Part shown: piece after piece, positions 8,650 through 17,029 of the stretch
How the letters are laid out: each line of letters starts with the position of its first letter
Numbering within the stretch: position 1 is the stretch's first letter
Assembly (NCBI RefSeq): GCF_017873605.1
Contig: NZ_JAGGKI010000010.1
Coordinates: forward strand, 1 to 64,000
Source of the DNA: Paenibacillus lactis
GTDB taxonomy: Bacteria; Bacillota; Bacilli; Paenibacillales; Paenibacillaceae
DNA: 64,000 nt
Direction: 5' to 3'
The notes under the pieces: model-generated
The model's database searches: none
Seen by the model: the letters and a program-made list of their open reading frames with translations, nothing else
Told to the model about the DNA's origin: nothing
Translations under genes and position numbers: made by a program

Positions 8650-8926
8650 ACAAGTCCCTTAAAGGGACTTGTGGGGCCAAATGCAGCGTTGCAGAAGCAA
8701 ACAAGTCCCTAAAAGGGACTTGTCACGCCCAATCCAGCGCTGAAATAGCAAACAAGTCCCTTAAAGGGACTTGTTGTGCCCAATCCAGCGCTGCAGGAGC
8801 AAACAAGTCCCTAAAAGGGACTTGTCGCGCCCAATCCAGCGCCACAGTAGCAAACAAGTCCCTAAAAGGGACTTGTCGCGCCCAATCCAGCGCCGCAGTA
8901 GCAAACAAGTCCCTAAAAGGGACTTG
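8650..8926. repeat. Six-copy 51-bp tandem array with 21-bp palindromes (array 1)
   Basis: The palindrome CAAGTCCC-N5-GGGACTTG recurs at 8651, 8702, 8753, 8804, 8855 and 8906, exactly 51 bases apart each time. The N5 is TTAAA or TAAAA. The 30 bases between palindromes are also conserved (GCCCAATCCAGCGC followed by a variable stretch and AGCAAA), with the left-most copy the most diverged. The period equals 17 codons, so several frames stay open on both strands. The array fills the gap between pheB and the next gene. A related three-copy array lies near 50.03 kb in the opposite orientation. No known element family was recognised. Confidence 0.92.
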
Positions 8927-9029
8927 TCGCACAGGCCGGCTTTTATCCTTACACGCTTGGGCCACTCGATCAAGGCGACCAGTGCTTTAGAAGGGGCTTG
9001 GGCAGATCCCCCTTTTTCGAACCCTCCGT

Positions 9030-9785
9030 CTACCCGATCCTGCTGTGCCTCAGCAGCGTGCCGCAATAGTCACACTCCTTGTGCTCGCCGCGGGCCACGG
9101 ACGATTTCGCACCGCATCCGGGGCATTCTATCCAATACGGGCCGTCCTCTTCCGGTGTCTCCGTCCGCTCTGCCGTCAAAATCACGGCTGCTTGATTCAG
9201 GACCGAGTTCAGCTGCTCATCAAGGCTCTGTGCACCACTGGTTTCGCTGAAGTCTTCCCGGCTCCGCAAGGACGGGATTTTCACGACCCCGTTCTCGATC
9301 CGTCCATGGGGGAGCAAATGCATGCGAAACATATCATTCAAATCCCGGATCACCTGCTCCGGTCCCTGCCTAACCGCCTGGGCAATGTACGGGATATGGA
9401 ACAGCCTCCTTCGGACGATGGCATCCGTATAAACCTCGATCAGCATTCCGAAGCTTTGGTCCCGCTTGTTTCCGATCACGAACAAAATGACTGCCGGAAG
9501 CAGAAAAACGATTCCCAAGAAGATCGTGACTTCCGTAAGACTCCCGGTCTCCCCGGTGCCGGTGCTGCCGACGATCATCAAAAACTCAAGGACCATAAAC
9601 GTAATTAGCAATACCCAGCCCAAGAGCCTGTAATTTCTCCCCTTGCAGCTGTTTCGTCGCTGGGTGGCAATCATTCGAATGGCGGCCAGCACCATAGCTA
9701 GCGGAAAAAATAAAACGGCAGCCACGAGGATAAGGGCATCGGTTGTGGAAAATTTCAATTTATAAGGTTTCAAAGGCATACCCAT
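9030..9785 (-). CDS. Membrane protein with C-terminal zinc ribbon, unknown function
   Basis: The 251-residue protein has about four hydrophobic segments in its first 110 residues (for example LILVAAVLFFPLAMVLAAI and VTIFLGIVFLLPAVILFVIG). A soluble middle part follows, and a zinc ribbon lies at the end (ECPGCGAKSSV...ECDYCGTLL, about residues 220-245). The start is fixed by AAGGAG seven bases upstream. It is the last of three co-directional genes after an SPFH/zinc-ribbon protein and another membrane protein. The layout recalls the B. subtilis ydjGHI genes linked to the envelope stress protein PspA, but no PspA gene is present here. A membrane stress role is inference only. Confidence 0.6.
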   Translation of the reverse strand: MGMPLKPYKLKFSTTDALILVAAVLFFPLAMVLAAIRMIATQRRNSCKGRNYRLLGWVLLITFMVLEFLMIVGSTGTGETGSLTEVTIFLGIVFLLPAVILFVIGNKRDQSFGMLIEVYTDAIVRRRLFHIPYIAQAVRQGPEQVIRDLNDMFRMHLLPHGRIENGVVKIPSLRSREDFSETSGAQSLDEQLNSVLNQAAVILTAERTETPEEDGPYWIECPGCGAKSSVARGEHKECDYCGTLLRHSRIG

Positions 9786-9807
9786 ACGTTATCTCCTTGA
9801 TCTGCTT

Positions 9808-10572
9808 TTATGTAGAACCTGCTTTTGCATGTAAAAGCTGCATATTACGGTCCTGCACCGTTCTGAGGATATCCCGGATCATGCGTGCCGTTTCCTCGGC
9901 CACCTCCGGGCGGGCTTCGGCGCTGACTTCACCGATCAGTGTCACCTGATCCTCCAATACCGCGATTTTCTCCCGGATCAAATGCTCCATTTCATGGAGG
10001 GAGGCATGGGGAATGGGATCGCTGTAGCGAAGCGTCTCCTCCAGTTCAGCCAAATCCCGGTCCAGCAAGGGGATATCCTCGCCTGACAGCAGGTTCAGCT
10101 TTCCCCGGATCGCTCCAACCCAAGCGACCGTTTCACGCTTCCTTGCTGTGTGCTCCCCCTCCTTCTCCTCATGAGCGAATGCATACCTGCCGATCAGAGA
10201 GACTAAAGCCAAAACAACGGCAAATCCCAATAACGTCATCGCATGGATTTTGAGATACGCCGGCCCTGAGAGCTTAAACAGGTTTCCCAGCAAAATCACC
10301 TCAAGGATGACGGATACGGCATACACCCCGATAATGAAGCCCATGGCGATCGTAAAAGGGGCCTTGGAGGCAGCAGCTTTGCGTCTGCGTTGATGGATGC
10401 AGGATCCGGTAAAAAGAAGCACAGACGCCTCAGCGAAACCAATGGCAATGCCGGACATCCACGCGTTGATATCGGTCAGCCCGCCAATAAAACCGAATAG
10501 CAGTATCGTTGCCACCGGCACGATCGCGGCAGCCAACCAGAAACCGTTTCGAGTTGCGACTCTTGACGTCAT
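9808..10572 (-). CDS. Membrane protein with C-terminal helical domain (YdjH-like context)
   Basis: The product has 254 residues. Four hydrophobic stretches lie in the first 135 residues (LAAAIVPVATILLFGFIGGL, IAIGFAEASVLLFTG, FTIAMGFIIGVYAVSVILEVI and MTLLGFAVVLALVSLIG). The remaining 120 residues are charged and predicted helical, with leucine spacing typical of a coiled coil. It overlaps the SPFH gene upstream by four bases, so the two are translationally coupled. The similarity in size and position to B. subtilis YdjH is a hint, not proof. The function is unknown. Confidence 0.55.
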   Translation of the reverse strand: MTSRVATRNGFWLAAAIVPVATILLFGFIGGLTDINAWMSGIAIGFAEASVLLFTGSCIHQRRRKAAASKAPFTIAMGFIIGVYAVSVILEVILLGNLFKLSGPAYLKIHAMTLLGFAVVLALVSLIGRYAFAHEEKEGEHTARKRETVAWVGAIRGKLNLLSGEDIPLLDRDLAELEETLRYSDPIPHASLHEMEHLIREKIAVLEDQVTLIGEVSAEARPEVAEETARMIRDILRTVQDRNMQLLHAKAGST

Positions 10573-11900
10573 GATGGATCACCGCTTTCACTTTCCATTA
10601 ACCGATGCCCGCATTCCATGCAGAACTTCTGCCCCGGCTGTACCTCATGATTGCAGTTAGTGCATTGAAGCCTATGGCTTGCTCCGCAGTTCGGACAGAA
10701 TTTCGCCCCCGGGTCCAGCAAGTGGCTGCATTCCCGGCAAGGGATTGGCAGCTGGGCGCCGCATTCCGCGCATATCTTGGCATTCGCCGGATAATCATAG
10801 CCGCAGGATGGGCAGGCTCTGTACGGATCTCCGCAGTTCAGGCAAAACTTCGCATGACGGGGGATCACATGACCGCAATCGGTGCACAAAATATCGCGAG
10901 CCGGCTTGTCCGGCTTCTGCACATGGGCCGGCTGACCACAGCCTGAACAAAACCGGGAATGCTCGTCGATCAACGTTCCGCACTCGGTACAGGCTCTTGG
11001 CTTCAGTCCGGGGCCGTCCGCAGTCGGTACCTCAGTGTCCCTTAACACTCGGGTCATCGTCTCATATACCGGACCAGCCATGCCGATCCCTACGCCCAGC
11101 CCGCTGCCGATGATTCCCGCCGGGCTCCCGGGATTCTTCGCGGCTCCTTCCAGCGTATCGAAGGTCCGCTCCTGATGATATGTATAGCCGATAATGTCCA
11201 TTTCCGCTTTCTTCGCCAATGCTTCCTTAATTCGAAGAGCCGCGGGGTCATCTTCCGGTATGTTGATGGAATCGACAAAGAAATTGAGCAGCGTAATCCC
11301 CATCTCATCGAACGATAGAGCAATCGCTTCCATAATGTGCTTTGATATTTCCGTCATATAGGCGCTGATTTCGACGACGCTGATTTTTTTGAAAATGATG
11401 TACGAGGAGATGATATCCTTAATATTGGACATAAGAATCCCCCGGTAATATTTGACCAAGGTGCTTTGATCAAAGGTTGGCAGCGTGCCGACCATTTTCC
11501 CCAAAAATTTTCTCGGATCGCTGATCTGGACCCCGAACTGTCCGAATGCCCGCACGGAGACGATAATATTATATTTGGAATCCTGGAGCTGTATCGGCGC
11601 GCTCGTCCCCCACTTCACATCCAGTGAGCGCATTTTGTTGATAAACCATACTTCAGCGGTAAACAGGGATTTGCCGCCGAACGGAAGATTGATGATATTC
11701 GATAAAATCGGAATGTTTGCAGTGCTTAGCGTATGCCTGCCTGCAGAGAAGGAATCCAAGGCTTGGCCGCCCTTATATAAAATCGCCTCCTGCGATTCAT
11801 GAACGATAAGTTGGGTCCAGGTGCCCAGTTCCTGGTTCGGATAACGCCAAGCAAACACATCCGGCGGGCCTTCAAATTTAACAACGTCAATGATTGCCAT
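10569..11900 (-). CDS. SPFH-domain protein with five tandem zinc ribbons
   Basis: The 443-residue protein carries an SPFH (band 7-like) domain of the virion-core/YdjI type over about residues 1-290 (FEGPPDVFAWRYP, FGQFGVQISDPRKFLG). Five zinc ribbons follow (about 330-435), each with two CxxC pairs spaced like the first one, ACTECGTLIDEHSRFCSGCG. The start is the ATG at 11900, preceded by AGGAGAG; an upstream in-frame extension has no ribosome binding site and looks non-coding. It is first in a three-gene operon with two membrane proteins. Family members are thought to organise membrane microdomains. Having five ribbons instead of one or two is unusual. Confidence 0.75.
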   Translation of the reverse strand: MAIIDVVKFEGPPDVFAWRYPNQELGTWTQLIVHESQEAILYKGGQALDSFSAGRHTLSTANIPILSNIINLPFGGKSLFTAEVWFINKMRSLDVKWGTSAPIQLQDSKYNIIVSVRAFGQFGVQISDPRKFLGKMVGTLPTFDQSTLVKYYRGILMSNIKDIISSYIIFKKISVVEISAYMTEISKHIMEAIALSFDEMGITLLNFFVDSINIPEDDPAALRIKEALAKKAEMDIIGYTYHQERTFDTLEGAAKNPGSPAGIIGSGLGVGIGMAGPVYETMTRVLRDTEVPTADGPGLKPRACTECGTLIDEHSRFCSGCGQPAHVQKPDKPARDILCTDCGHVIPRHAKFCLNCGDPYRACPSCGYDYPANAKICAECGAQLPIPCRECSHLLDPGAKFCPNCGASHRLQCTNCNHEVQPGQKFCMECGHRLMESESGDPS

Positions 11901-12042
11901 AGTTCTGCTCTCCTTTTGCACGGTTCGTCCGATCTGATGATCAATAAAAAAAAGGTACAAATGTACTACTATTGTATACGATTTGACTGGTAAATGGATG
12001 AAAAATTTGGGAATGCGGGCATATTCGCGCTCTTTAGCGTAC

Positions 12043-12082
12043 AAAAAAACCGCCAAGCCTGCTTGCATACAGACTTAGCGGT
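12043..12082 (-). terminator. Terminator downstream of obg
   Basis: The minus strand forms ACCGCTAAGTCTG/CAGGCTTGGCGGT (one mismatch region) followed by seven T. It separates obg from the SPFH operon. Confidence 0.85.
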
Positions 12083-12155
12083 ATCTCTTTATCAAACAAA
12101 ACCAGCGGCGCTCGAAGGCCCCGATTGGGGGATGTTCCATCCTTCTGTTCTGCTC

Positions 12156-13466
12156 TTAATAATAGCTGCTTCCTTCAACAAACTCGAATTCAAAATCGCC
12201 GATTCGTACAATCGTTCCTTCCGTTGCACCGCGCTTGCGAAGCTCCTCGTCCACACCCATATGGCGCATGGTCCGGGCAAGCTTCAGAATCGCGTCATGC
12301 GAATTCATCTGCATCCGCTTCAGCATCCGCTCGATCCGTTCGCTGTGCACGACATACATTTCATTGTCGCGGGTAATCGTGAACGAGTTGTCATTCTGGG
12401 CTTTGAACTTGTAGACCTTCCGCTCGGCAACCTCGGTCACCTCTTCCACCGTTGGCTCTTCCGGCATGCTCTCAAGAATATCCATCGTTCGGTACAGAAG
12501 CTCCTGGATCCCTTGACGGGTCAGTGAAGAAATGGGCATAACTTCAATGTCCGGGCGGATCGCCTTTACCTTCTCGGTGAAGACGGCCAGATTCTCTTCG
12601 GCTTCAGGCATATCCATCTTATTGGCAGCCACAATTTGCGGGCGGTCCATCAGAGCCGCATTGTAGAGCCTGATCTCATCATTGATCTTCTCCCAATCCT
12701 CGAACGGGTCCCTGCCCTCCGTACCGGCCATATCCACCACATGAATAATGACGCGCGTCCGCTCTACATGCCGGAGGAACTCATGTCCGAGTCCGACGCC
12801 CTCATGGGCGCCCTCGATCAATCCGGGCAGATCGGCCATGACGAAGTTTCGGCCATCGCCCACTTCCACCATACCGAGATTTGGCGTGATGGTCGTAAAA
12901 TGATAGGCTCCAATCTTAGGCTGCGCGGCGGAAACGACCGATAACAGCGTAGACTTGCCGACGCTCGGGAAGCCGACCAGACCGACATCGGCCATAACCT
13001 TAAGCTCCATTACGACATATCGCTCTTCGCCCTCTTCACCGTTCTCGGCGAGCTCCGGCGCAGGATTGTTTGGCGTTGCGAAACGGATATTTCCCCGTCC
13101 CCCACGTCCGCCTCTGGCTACAACGACCTGCTGCCCATGCCGGGTCAGATCCCCGATCACTTCGCCCGTGTCGTCATCCATCAGGATCGTGCCGGGCGGT
13201 ATGCGCACAATCAAATTTTCAGCGTTGGCGCCATGCTGGCTTTTGTTCCGTCCCTTTTCTCCGCGCTTGGCCTTAAAATGCTTCTGGTAACGGAAATCCA
13301 TCAGCGTACGCAGTCCTTCATCCACTCGAAATATGACATCGCCGCCTTTGCCGCCGTCACCGCCGGCAGGGCCGCCCTCAGGCACATACTTCTCACGGCG
13401 GAATGCAATGAGGCCATCTCCTCCGTCTCCGCCTTTTACGTAAACTTTCGCTTTATCTACAAACAT
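12156..13466 (-). CDS. obg: GTPase Obg (CgtA)
   Basis: The 436-residue essential GTPase acts in late 50S ribosome assembly and, in Bacillus, in stress and sporulation signalling. The glycine-rich N-terminal Obg fold (residues 1-158, KGGDGGDGLIAFRREKYVPEGGPAGG) is followed by the G domain with G1 GFPSVGKST (about 165), G3 DLPGLIEGA and G4 NKMD. The C-terminal OCT domain covers about 345-430. It follows spo0B after 13 bases, the order known from B. subtilis, and ends at its own terminator. Confidence 0.97.
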   Translation of the reverse strand: MFVDKAKVYVKGGDGGDGLIAFRREKYVPEGGPAGGDGGKGGDVIFRVDEGLRTLMDFRYQKHFKAKRGEKGRNKSQHGANAENLIVRIPPGTILMDDDTGEVIGDLTRHGQQVVVARGGRGGRGNIRFATPNNPAPELAENGEEGEERYVVMELKVMADVGLVGFPSVGKSTLLSVVSAAQPKIGAYHFTTITPNLGMVEVGDGRNFVMADLPGLIEGAHEGVGLGHEFLRHVERTRVIIHVVDMAGTEGRDPFEDWEKINDEIRLYNAALMDRPQIVAANKMDMPEAEENLAVFTEKVKAIRPDIEVMPISSLTRQGIQELLYRTMDILESMPEEPTVEEVTEVAERKVYKFKAQNDNSFTITRDNEMYVVHSERIERMLKRMQMNSHDAILKLARTMRHMGVDEELRKRGATEGTIVRIGDFEFEFVEGSSYY

Positions 13467-13479
13467 GATATCACCTTCC

Positions 13480-14220
13480 TCAAGTCACTAACGGCAGGTA
13501 TAAGCGGTACGTGGGTTCCCCCGGCTCCGTCTGTTCCACCCGAACGCCTTCGTCCTGTACGGCTTGTTCGATCTGAAGCCTTAAGCTGTCGGGTTCTCCG
13601 AAGTCTCCTTCACCCTGTGCCCATACAATCAGCTCATGCTCCTGCTGCATAAATGTTAACGCTAACTCCCGGGTTTCTCCCCATGACGCCTTCCCGCTCA
13701 TCTGGAAAGCCTTGACCGTCCGAATAATCGTTTCGGCCACCCGATCGGCCGTTCCTGGCGAGACCTTGCCTTCCAACTGGACTTGATCCACAATGTCAAC
13801 TTCCAGCTGCAGATTGTTGCCGGAGGTCCGGTATGAATGTAAATAAAAAACCAGAGAAGGGATGCCCAGCTTGGATATTTTGCTCTCCAGCGCCATCCGC
13901 TCTTTTATTCTTTCCACACAAGCCACGGATTTATCAAGCTTGCCTAATTGAATATAGCCGTATAAAATTTGAAGTTCATTCATCCAATCATGTCGGTGAT
14001 GATTCAACATCCGAATCGACGCGTGCTCCATATTCCGAACGATCGCCTGCTGCCTGCGCTTCTCCGACCGCAGCACAAGCCATGCAGCGCCAACCGAAGC
14101 AGCCGCAGCCCAGATCGCCGTTACGGCACCCGCTGCGAGACTAGGCTTCCATACCATCCATGCTACCGGCAAGACTGAGGTTAAACCGGCCCCAGCCGTT
14201 ATCCATATCCAGGATTTCAT
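13480..14220 (-). CDS. spo0B: Sporulation initiation phosphotransferase Spo0B
   Basis: The 246-residue protein would pass phosphate from Spo0F to Spo0A in the sporulation phosphorelay. The phosphorylated histidine is His77 in NHHRHDWMNELQ, the same context as His30 of B. subtilis Spo0B. The C-terminal half (about 120-245) resembles a degenerate histidine kinase ATPase domain. Unlike the B. subtilis protein it begins with two hydrophobic segments (about 5-24 and 30-50), so it is probably membrane-anchored. Its place directly before obg and after the rplU-rpmA genes supports the call. Confidence 0.88.
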   Translation of the reverse strand: MKSWIWITAGAGLTSVLPVAWMVWKPSLAAGAVTAIWAAAASVGAAWLVLRSEKRRQQAIVRNMEHASIRMLNHHRHDWMNELQILYGYIQLGKLDKSVACVERIKERMALESKISKLGIPSLVFYLHSYRTSGNNLQLEVDIVDQVQLEGKVSPGTADRVAETIIRTVKAFQMSGKASWGETRELALTFMQQEHELIVWAQGEGDFGEPDSLRLQIEQAVQDEGVRVEQTEPGEPTYRLYLPLVT

Positions 14221-14463
14221 CGCTTCTCCTCGTCTTTCAACAGCAATTGGTTACATTCACCAGATCTCAGTATATCACAGTCTTTCCGCACGGTTCATCC
14301 CCTGGATGATGATCTTGGCAAATTTCAATACGAATTACGGTGGAAGGCCAGCGATCGAAGGCGCTGCAGGCTAACGGTTACTCCACCTTGGCTTCGAAGA
14401 TGCTAACCAACTCGACGACCGGATACCCCGCCCACGGAGTGAAGCAAGCCCCTTCTTATAATT

Positions 14464-14502
14464 AAAAAAAGAAGCCCCGGCAACGATGCCGAAAGGCTTC
14501 TT
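14464..14502 (-). terminator. Terminator after rpmA
   Basis: The minus strand has the stem GAAGCCTTTCGGC/GCCGGGGCTTC followed by seven T. It ends the rplU-prp-rpmA transcript, so spo0B-obg need their own promoter. None was clear in the 240 bases upstream of spo0B. Confidence 0.85.
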
Positions 14503-14524
14503 CTGTAAGCAGTATAAGAAACGA

Positions 14525-14836
14525 TTAAGCTTCCACTGCAGCCGCTACAGGAGCGACTTCAACCGGGTAGACGCTCACTTTCTTGCGGTCACGGCCCCAA
14601 CGTTCGAATTTCACAACGCCGTCCACTTTCGCAAACAAAGTATCGTCTTTACCGATACCCACGTTCGTGCCTGGGTGAATTTTCGTACCGCGTTGACGAA
14701 CCAAGATGCTGCCGCCGGTCACAACTTGACCGTCCGCACGCTTCACGCCAAGGCGCTTCGCTTCACTGTCACGACCGTTCTTCGTGGAACCTACACCTTT
14801 TTTCGATGCGAATAACTGAAGATCCAATTTCAACAT
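14525..14836 (-). CDS. rpmA: 50S ribosomal protein L27
   Basis: The 103-residue protein lies at the peptidyl transferase centre. The sequence has the Firmicutes-type N-terminal extension MLKLDLQLFA ahead of SKKGVGSTKNGRDS. In Staphylococcus this extension is removed by the protease Prp, whose gene is directly upstream here. The start is the ATG at 14836, behind AAGGAGG. An in-frame upstream extension overlaps prp and is rejected. The C-terminal tail is Ala/Val-rich. Confidence 0.97.
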   Translation of the reverse strand: MLKLDLQLFASKKGVGSTKNGRDSEAKRLGVKRADGQVVTGGSILVRQRGTKIHPGTNVGIGKDDTLFAKVDGVVKFERWGRDRKKVSVYPVEVAPVAAAVEA

Positions 14837-14853
14837 GTTGTCTACCTCCTTCT

Positions 14854-15186
14854 TTAAGTAGTCAATTCTTGTATTCGTATATATTTGCCGTATGAATCGG
14901 CAATTCCCTGCAACATGACAACCATCGACTCGAGAAGCAGCTGAACTTGACCCGATGCAGATTCGTCTGCACTCTTCGGAAGATTCGCGCTGAGAAAGCC
15001 GCCCTTCATCCGGGTCTCCATAACGGTTCCGGTAAGAGCCTCGACGGAATTGACCGTCCCCACCGTGATGCTGGATACTCCGGCACACACGATATCTTGT
15101 CCGGGATCGGCATAGCCCGCATGTCCCTCAACCTTAAAGCTACGGATTCGTCCATCTTCCCCGCGCAGGATCTGTACCGTAATCAC
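14854..15186 (-). CDS. prp: Ribosomal-processing cysteine protease Prp
   Basis: The 110-residue product matches the Prp (YsxB) family, which cleaves the N-terminal extension of L27 and is essential in Staphylococcus aureus. The catalytic pair is visible as His22 in EGHAGYA and Cys34 in DIVCAG, at the same positions as in the characterised enzyme. It lies between rplU and rpmA, so the protease and its substrate are made from one message. The start is GTG with GAGGG eight bases before it. Confidence 0.93.
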   Translation of the reverse strand: MITVQILRGEDGRIRSFKVEGHAGYADPGQDIVCAGVSSITVGTVNSVEALTGTVMETRMKGGFLSANLPKSADESASGQVQLLLESMVVMLQGIADSYGKYIRIQELTT

Positions 15187-15199
15187 TTACCGCACCCTC

Positions 15200-15511
15200 T
15201 TACGCTTGGATCTTCTCGATGGTTACTTTCGTATAAGGCTGACGATGACCTTGCTTCTTGTGGTAGTTCTTCTTCGGCTTGTATTTGTATACAACGACCT
15301 TGCGGCCTTTACCGTGCTTCTCCACTTTCGCAGTCACAGTTGCACCGGCTACAACCGGAGTACCTGCTACCAGTCCGTCCTCTTTGGAAACGGCCAGTAC
15401 ACGGTCGAAAGTCACGCTCTCTCCGTCACCTGCATTCAGCTTCTCGATGAACAATACATCGCCCTCTTGAACTTTGTATTGCTTACCGCCTGTTTCGATA
15501 ATAGCGTACAT
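15200..15511 (-). CDS. rplU: 50S ribosomal protein L21
   Basis: The 103-residue protein begins MYAIIETGGKQYKVQEGD, the conserved L21 N-terminus, and ends with the basic YKPKKNYHKKQGHRQPYT segment that contacts 23S rRNA. It is first in the rplU-prp-rpmA operon. A structured leader with features of the L21 leader family lies upstream. Confidence 0.98.
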   Translation of the reverse strand: MYAIIETGGKQYKVQEGDVLFIEKLNAGDGESVTFDRVLAVSKEDGLVAGTPVVAGATVTAKVEKHGKGRKVVVYKYKPKKNYHKKQGHRQPYTKVTIEKIQA

Positions 15512-15519
15512 TTGCTTGC

Positions 15520-15632
15520 ACCTCCCTATGTCTCAGACTCGCCTGGAAAAGGTGACTGTCCTTACCTGAACAGCGCTTATAAACCCAACCGGAGCGGTTA
15601 CAGCATGTGCAGCAATAGATTACTTCACACAT
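15520..15632 (-). ncRNA. Putative L21 leader (autoregulatory element)
   Basis: The stretch between the rplU promoter and start contains a conserved-looking series read on the minus strand (CTGCACATGCTGTAACCGCT, then CCGGTTGG, GGTAAGGACAGTCACC, and a CAGGCGAGTCTGAG segment). It resembles the Firmicutes L21 leader placed before rplU, thought to be bound by L21. I could not fold it by computation; a covariance-model search would decide. Confidence 0.5.
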
Positions 15633-15640
15633 ACCCAATG

Positions 15641-15669
15641 ATAATATCATAATCCTTATTCAACGTCAA
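15641..15669 (-). promoter_or_regulatory. Promoter of rplU-prp-rpmA
   Basis: The minus strand reads TTGACG, 17 bases, TATTAT. The -35 overlaps the last codons of rng, so the ribosomal operon starts inside the end of the upstream gene. Confidence 0.75.
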
Positions 15670-16907
15670 CCTCCAGAAGGAAGAACAAATCCTCTCCCTC
15701 CGCAGGCACCGCAAGGCTTGGCAAAGGGCAGCGGCATGCTCTCTCTCGCTTTCTTACGGGTCATTTCCAGCAAATCCAGCTTGGTCCAGCCTACGACAAA
15801 GGTCTTGCTCCGATCCTTCCGGATCGCCTCCTCCATTGCCGCCGCTACCTGATGCCGATGCTCCTCGCGCTCCATATCGATGAAGTCGACGATGATGATC
15901 CCTCCGATGTCCCACAGCCGCAATATGCGTGCAATCTCGCGAGCGGCCAGCAGGTTGGTCTGGAGAATCGTCTCGCCCAGATTATCCCCGCCGATATATT
16001 TGGCGGTATTGACATCGATAATGGTCATCGCTTCCGTCTGGTCAATGACGATCGTAACCCCTTCCGGCAGCGCAATCTTTCTTGCGAAGCCGGTCTTCAG
16101 CTGATCATCAATCCCGTAAGCCTGGAAGAGCGGGACGCTCTCCGAATAATGGATAACCTTTGGCTCGATGCCCGGGACGCTGTCCTTCAGGTAGCTAATC
16201 GTCTCCTCGGCTTTGGGCAGGCTGTCAATCACGAGCTCATCCTCATAAGGATCAAATGAATCCCTGATCAGGCGCTGCAAAAGGCCAAGATCCCGATGGA
16301 GCAAAGCGGGAGCTTGAAGCTTCCGTGCCTTTTCCGTTATTCTCGCCCATTCTTCCCTTAAAAACTCAAGATCACTGCGGATAAAATCGATGGGCTCATC
16401 CTCCGAAACCGTCCGGATAATGATGCCCTCTTCCCCGGTTCGCAGCTGCTCTCCAATCCCCTTCAGCCGGCTGCGCTCCGCATCGCGCTCGATCTTCTTC
16501 GAGACGGCGACATAATCGGCTGTCGGCATGTATACCATGCATCTGCCCGGAAGGGAGAAATGCGTTGTCACCCTGGCTCCCTTGCCTCCTCTCGGCTCTT
16601 TCATCACTTGAACGATCAGCTCTTGGCCGACGGTCAGCAGCTGCGAGATCGAGGGTTTCTGCTTCGGCTGTTTCTCAAGATGCGGATGAAGCACATCATC
16701 AACATATAAAAATGCGTTCTTCTTCAGTCCGATATCGACAAAGGCTGCCTGCATCCCGGGCAGCACATTGACAACCTTTCCCTTGTAAATGCTTCCGACT
16801 ACGCTCTGCTCGGAATTTCGCTCAACCGCGAATTCCGCTAATCTCCCATCCTCGATGAGAGCCATCTGAATGTTCTCATGTTCACAATGAACGATCATTT
16901 GCCTCAT
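15666..16907 (-). CDS. rng: Ribonuclease G/E family endoribonuclease
   Basis: The 413-residue enzyme is a single-strand-specific endoribonuclease of the RNase E/G family. It has an S1 RNA-binding region (about 35-120, GSIYKGKVVNVLPGMQAAFVD), the catalytic segment with IDVNTAKYIGG and VDFIDM (about 300-345), and a zinc-link CGACGGRG at the end. It is shorter than E. coli RNase G (489). B. subtilis lacks this family and uses RNase Y, so its presence between spoIVFB and rplU marks a lineage difference. The start ATG has GAGGTG six bases before it. Confidence 0.92.
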   Translation of the reverse strand: MRQMIVHCEHENIQMALIEDGRLAEFAVERNSEQSVVGSIYKGKVVNVLPGMQAAFVDIGLKKNAFLYVDDVLHPHLEKQPKQKPSISQLLTVGQELIVQVMKEPRGGKGARVTTHFSLPGRCMVYMPTADYVAVSKKIERDAERSRLKGIGEQLRTGEEGIIIRTVSEDEPIDFIRSDLEFLREEWARITEKARKLQAPALLHRDLGLLQRLIRDSFDPYEDELVIDSLPKAEETISYLKDSVPGIEPKVIHYSESVPLFQAYGIDDQLKTGFARKIALPEGVTIVIDQTEAMTIIDVNTAKYIGGDNLGETILQTNLLAAREIARILRLWDIGGIIIVDFIDMEREEHRHQVAAAMEEAIRKDRSKTFVVGWTKLDLLEMTRKKARESMPLPFAKPCGACGGRGFVLPSGG

Positions 16908-17029
16908 GGCTTCACCTCACAAACGGAAGACGAACTCTATGATTCTATCCTACCACAATTTGGATGAATGAAGCAGACAGAATCGGCCCACCCTGCGTCT
17001 CCCTCATGATGTTTACGATTTTACGCATA

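Noticed and set aside
8650..8926. CRISPR array
   Set aside because: The segments between the palindromes are nearly identical instead of unique, no cas genes are present, and the palindrome is the repeat core. A tandem repeat explains it better.
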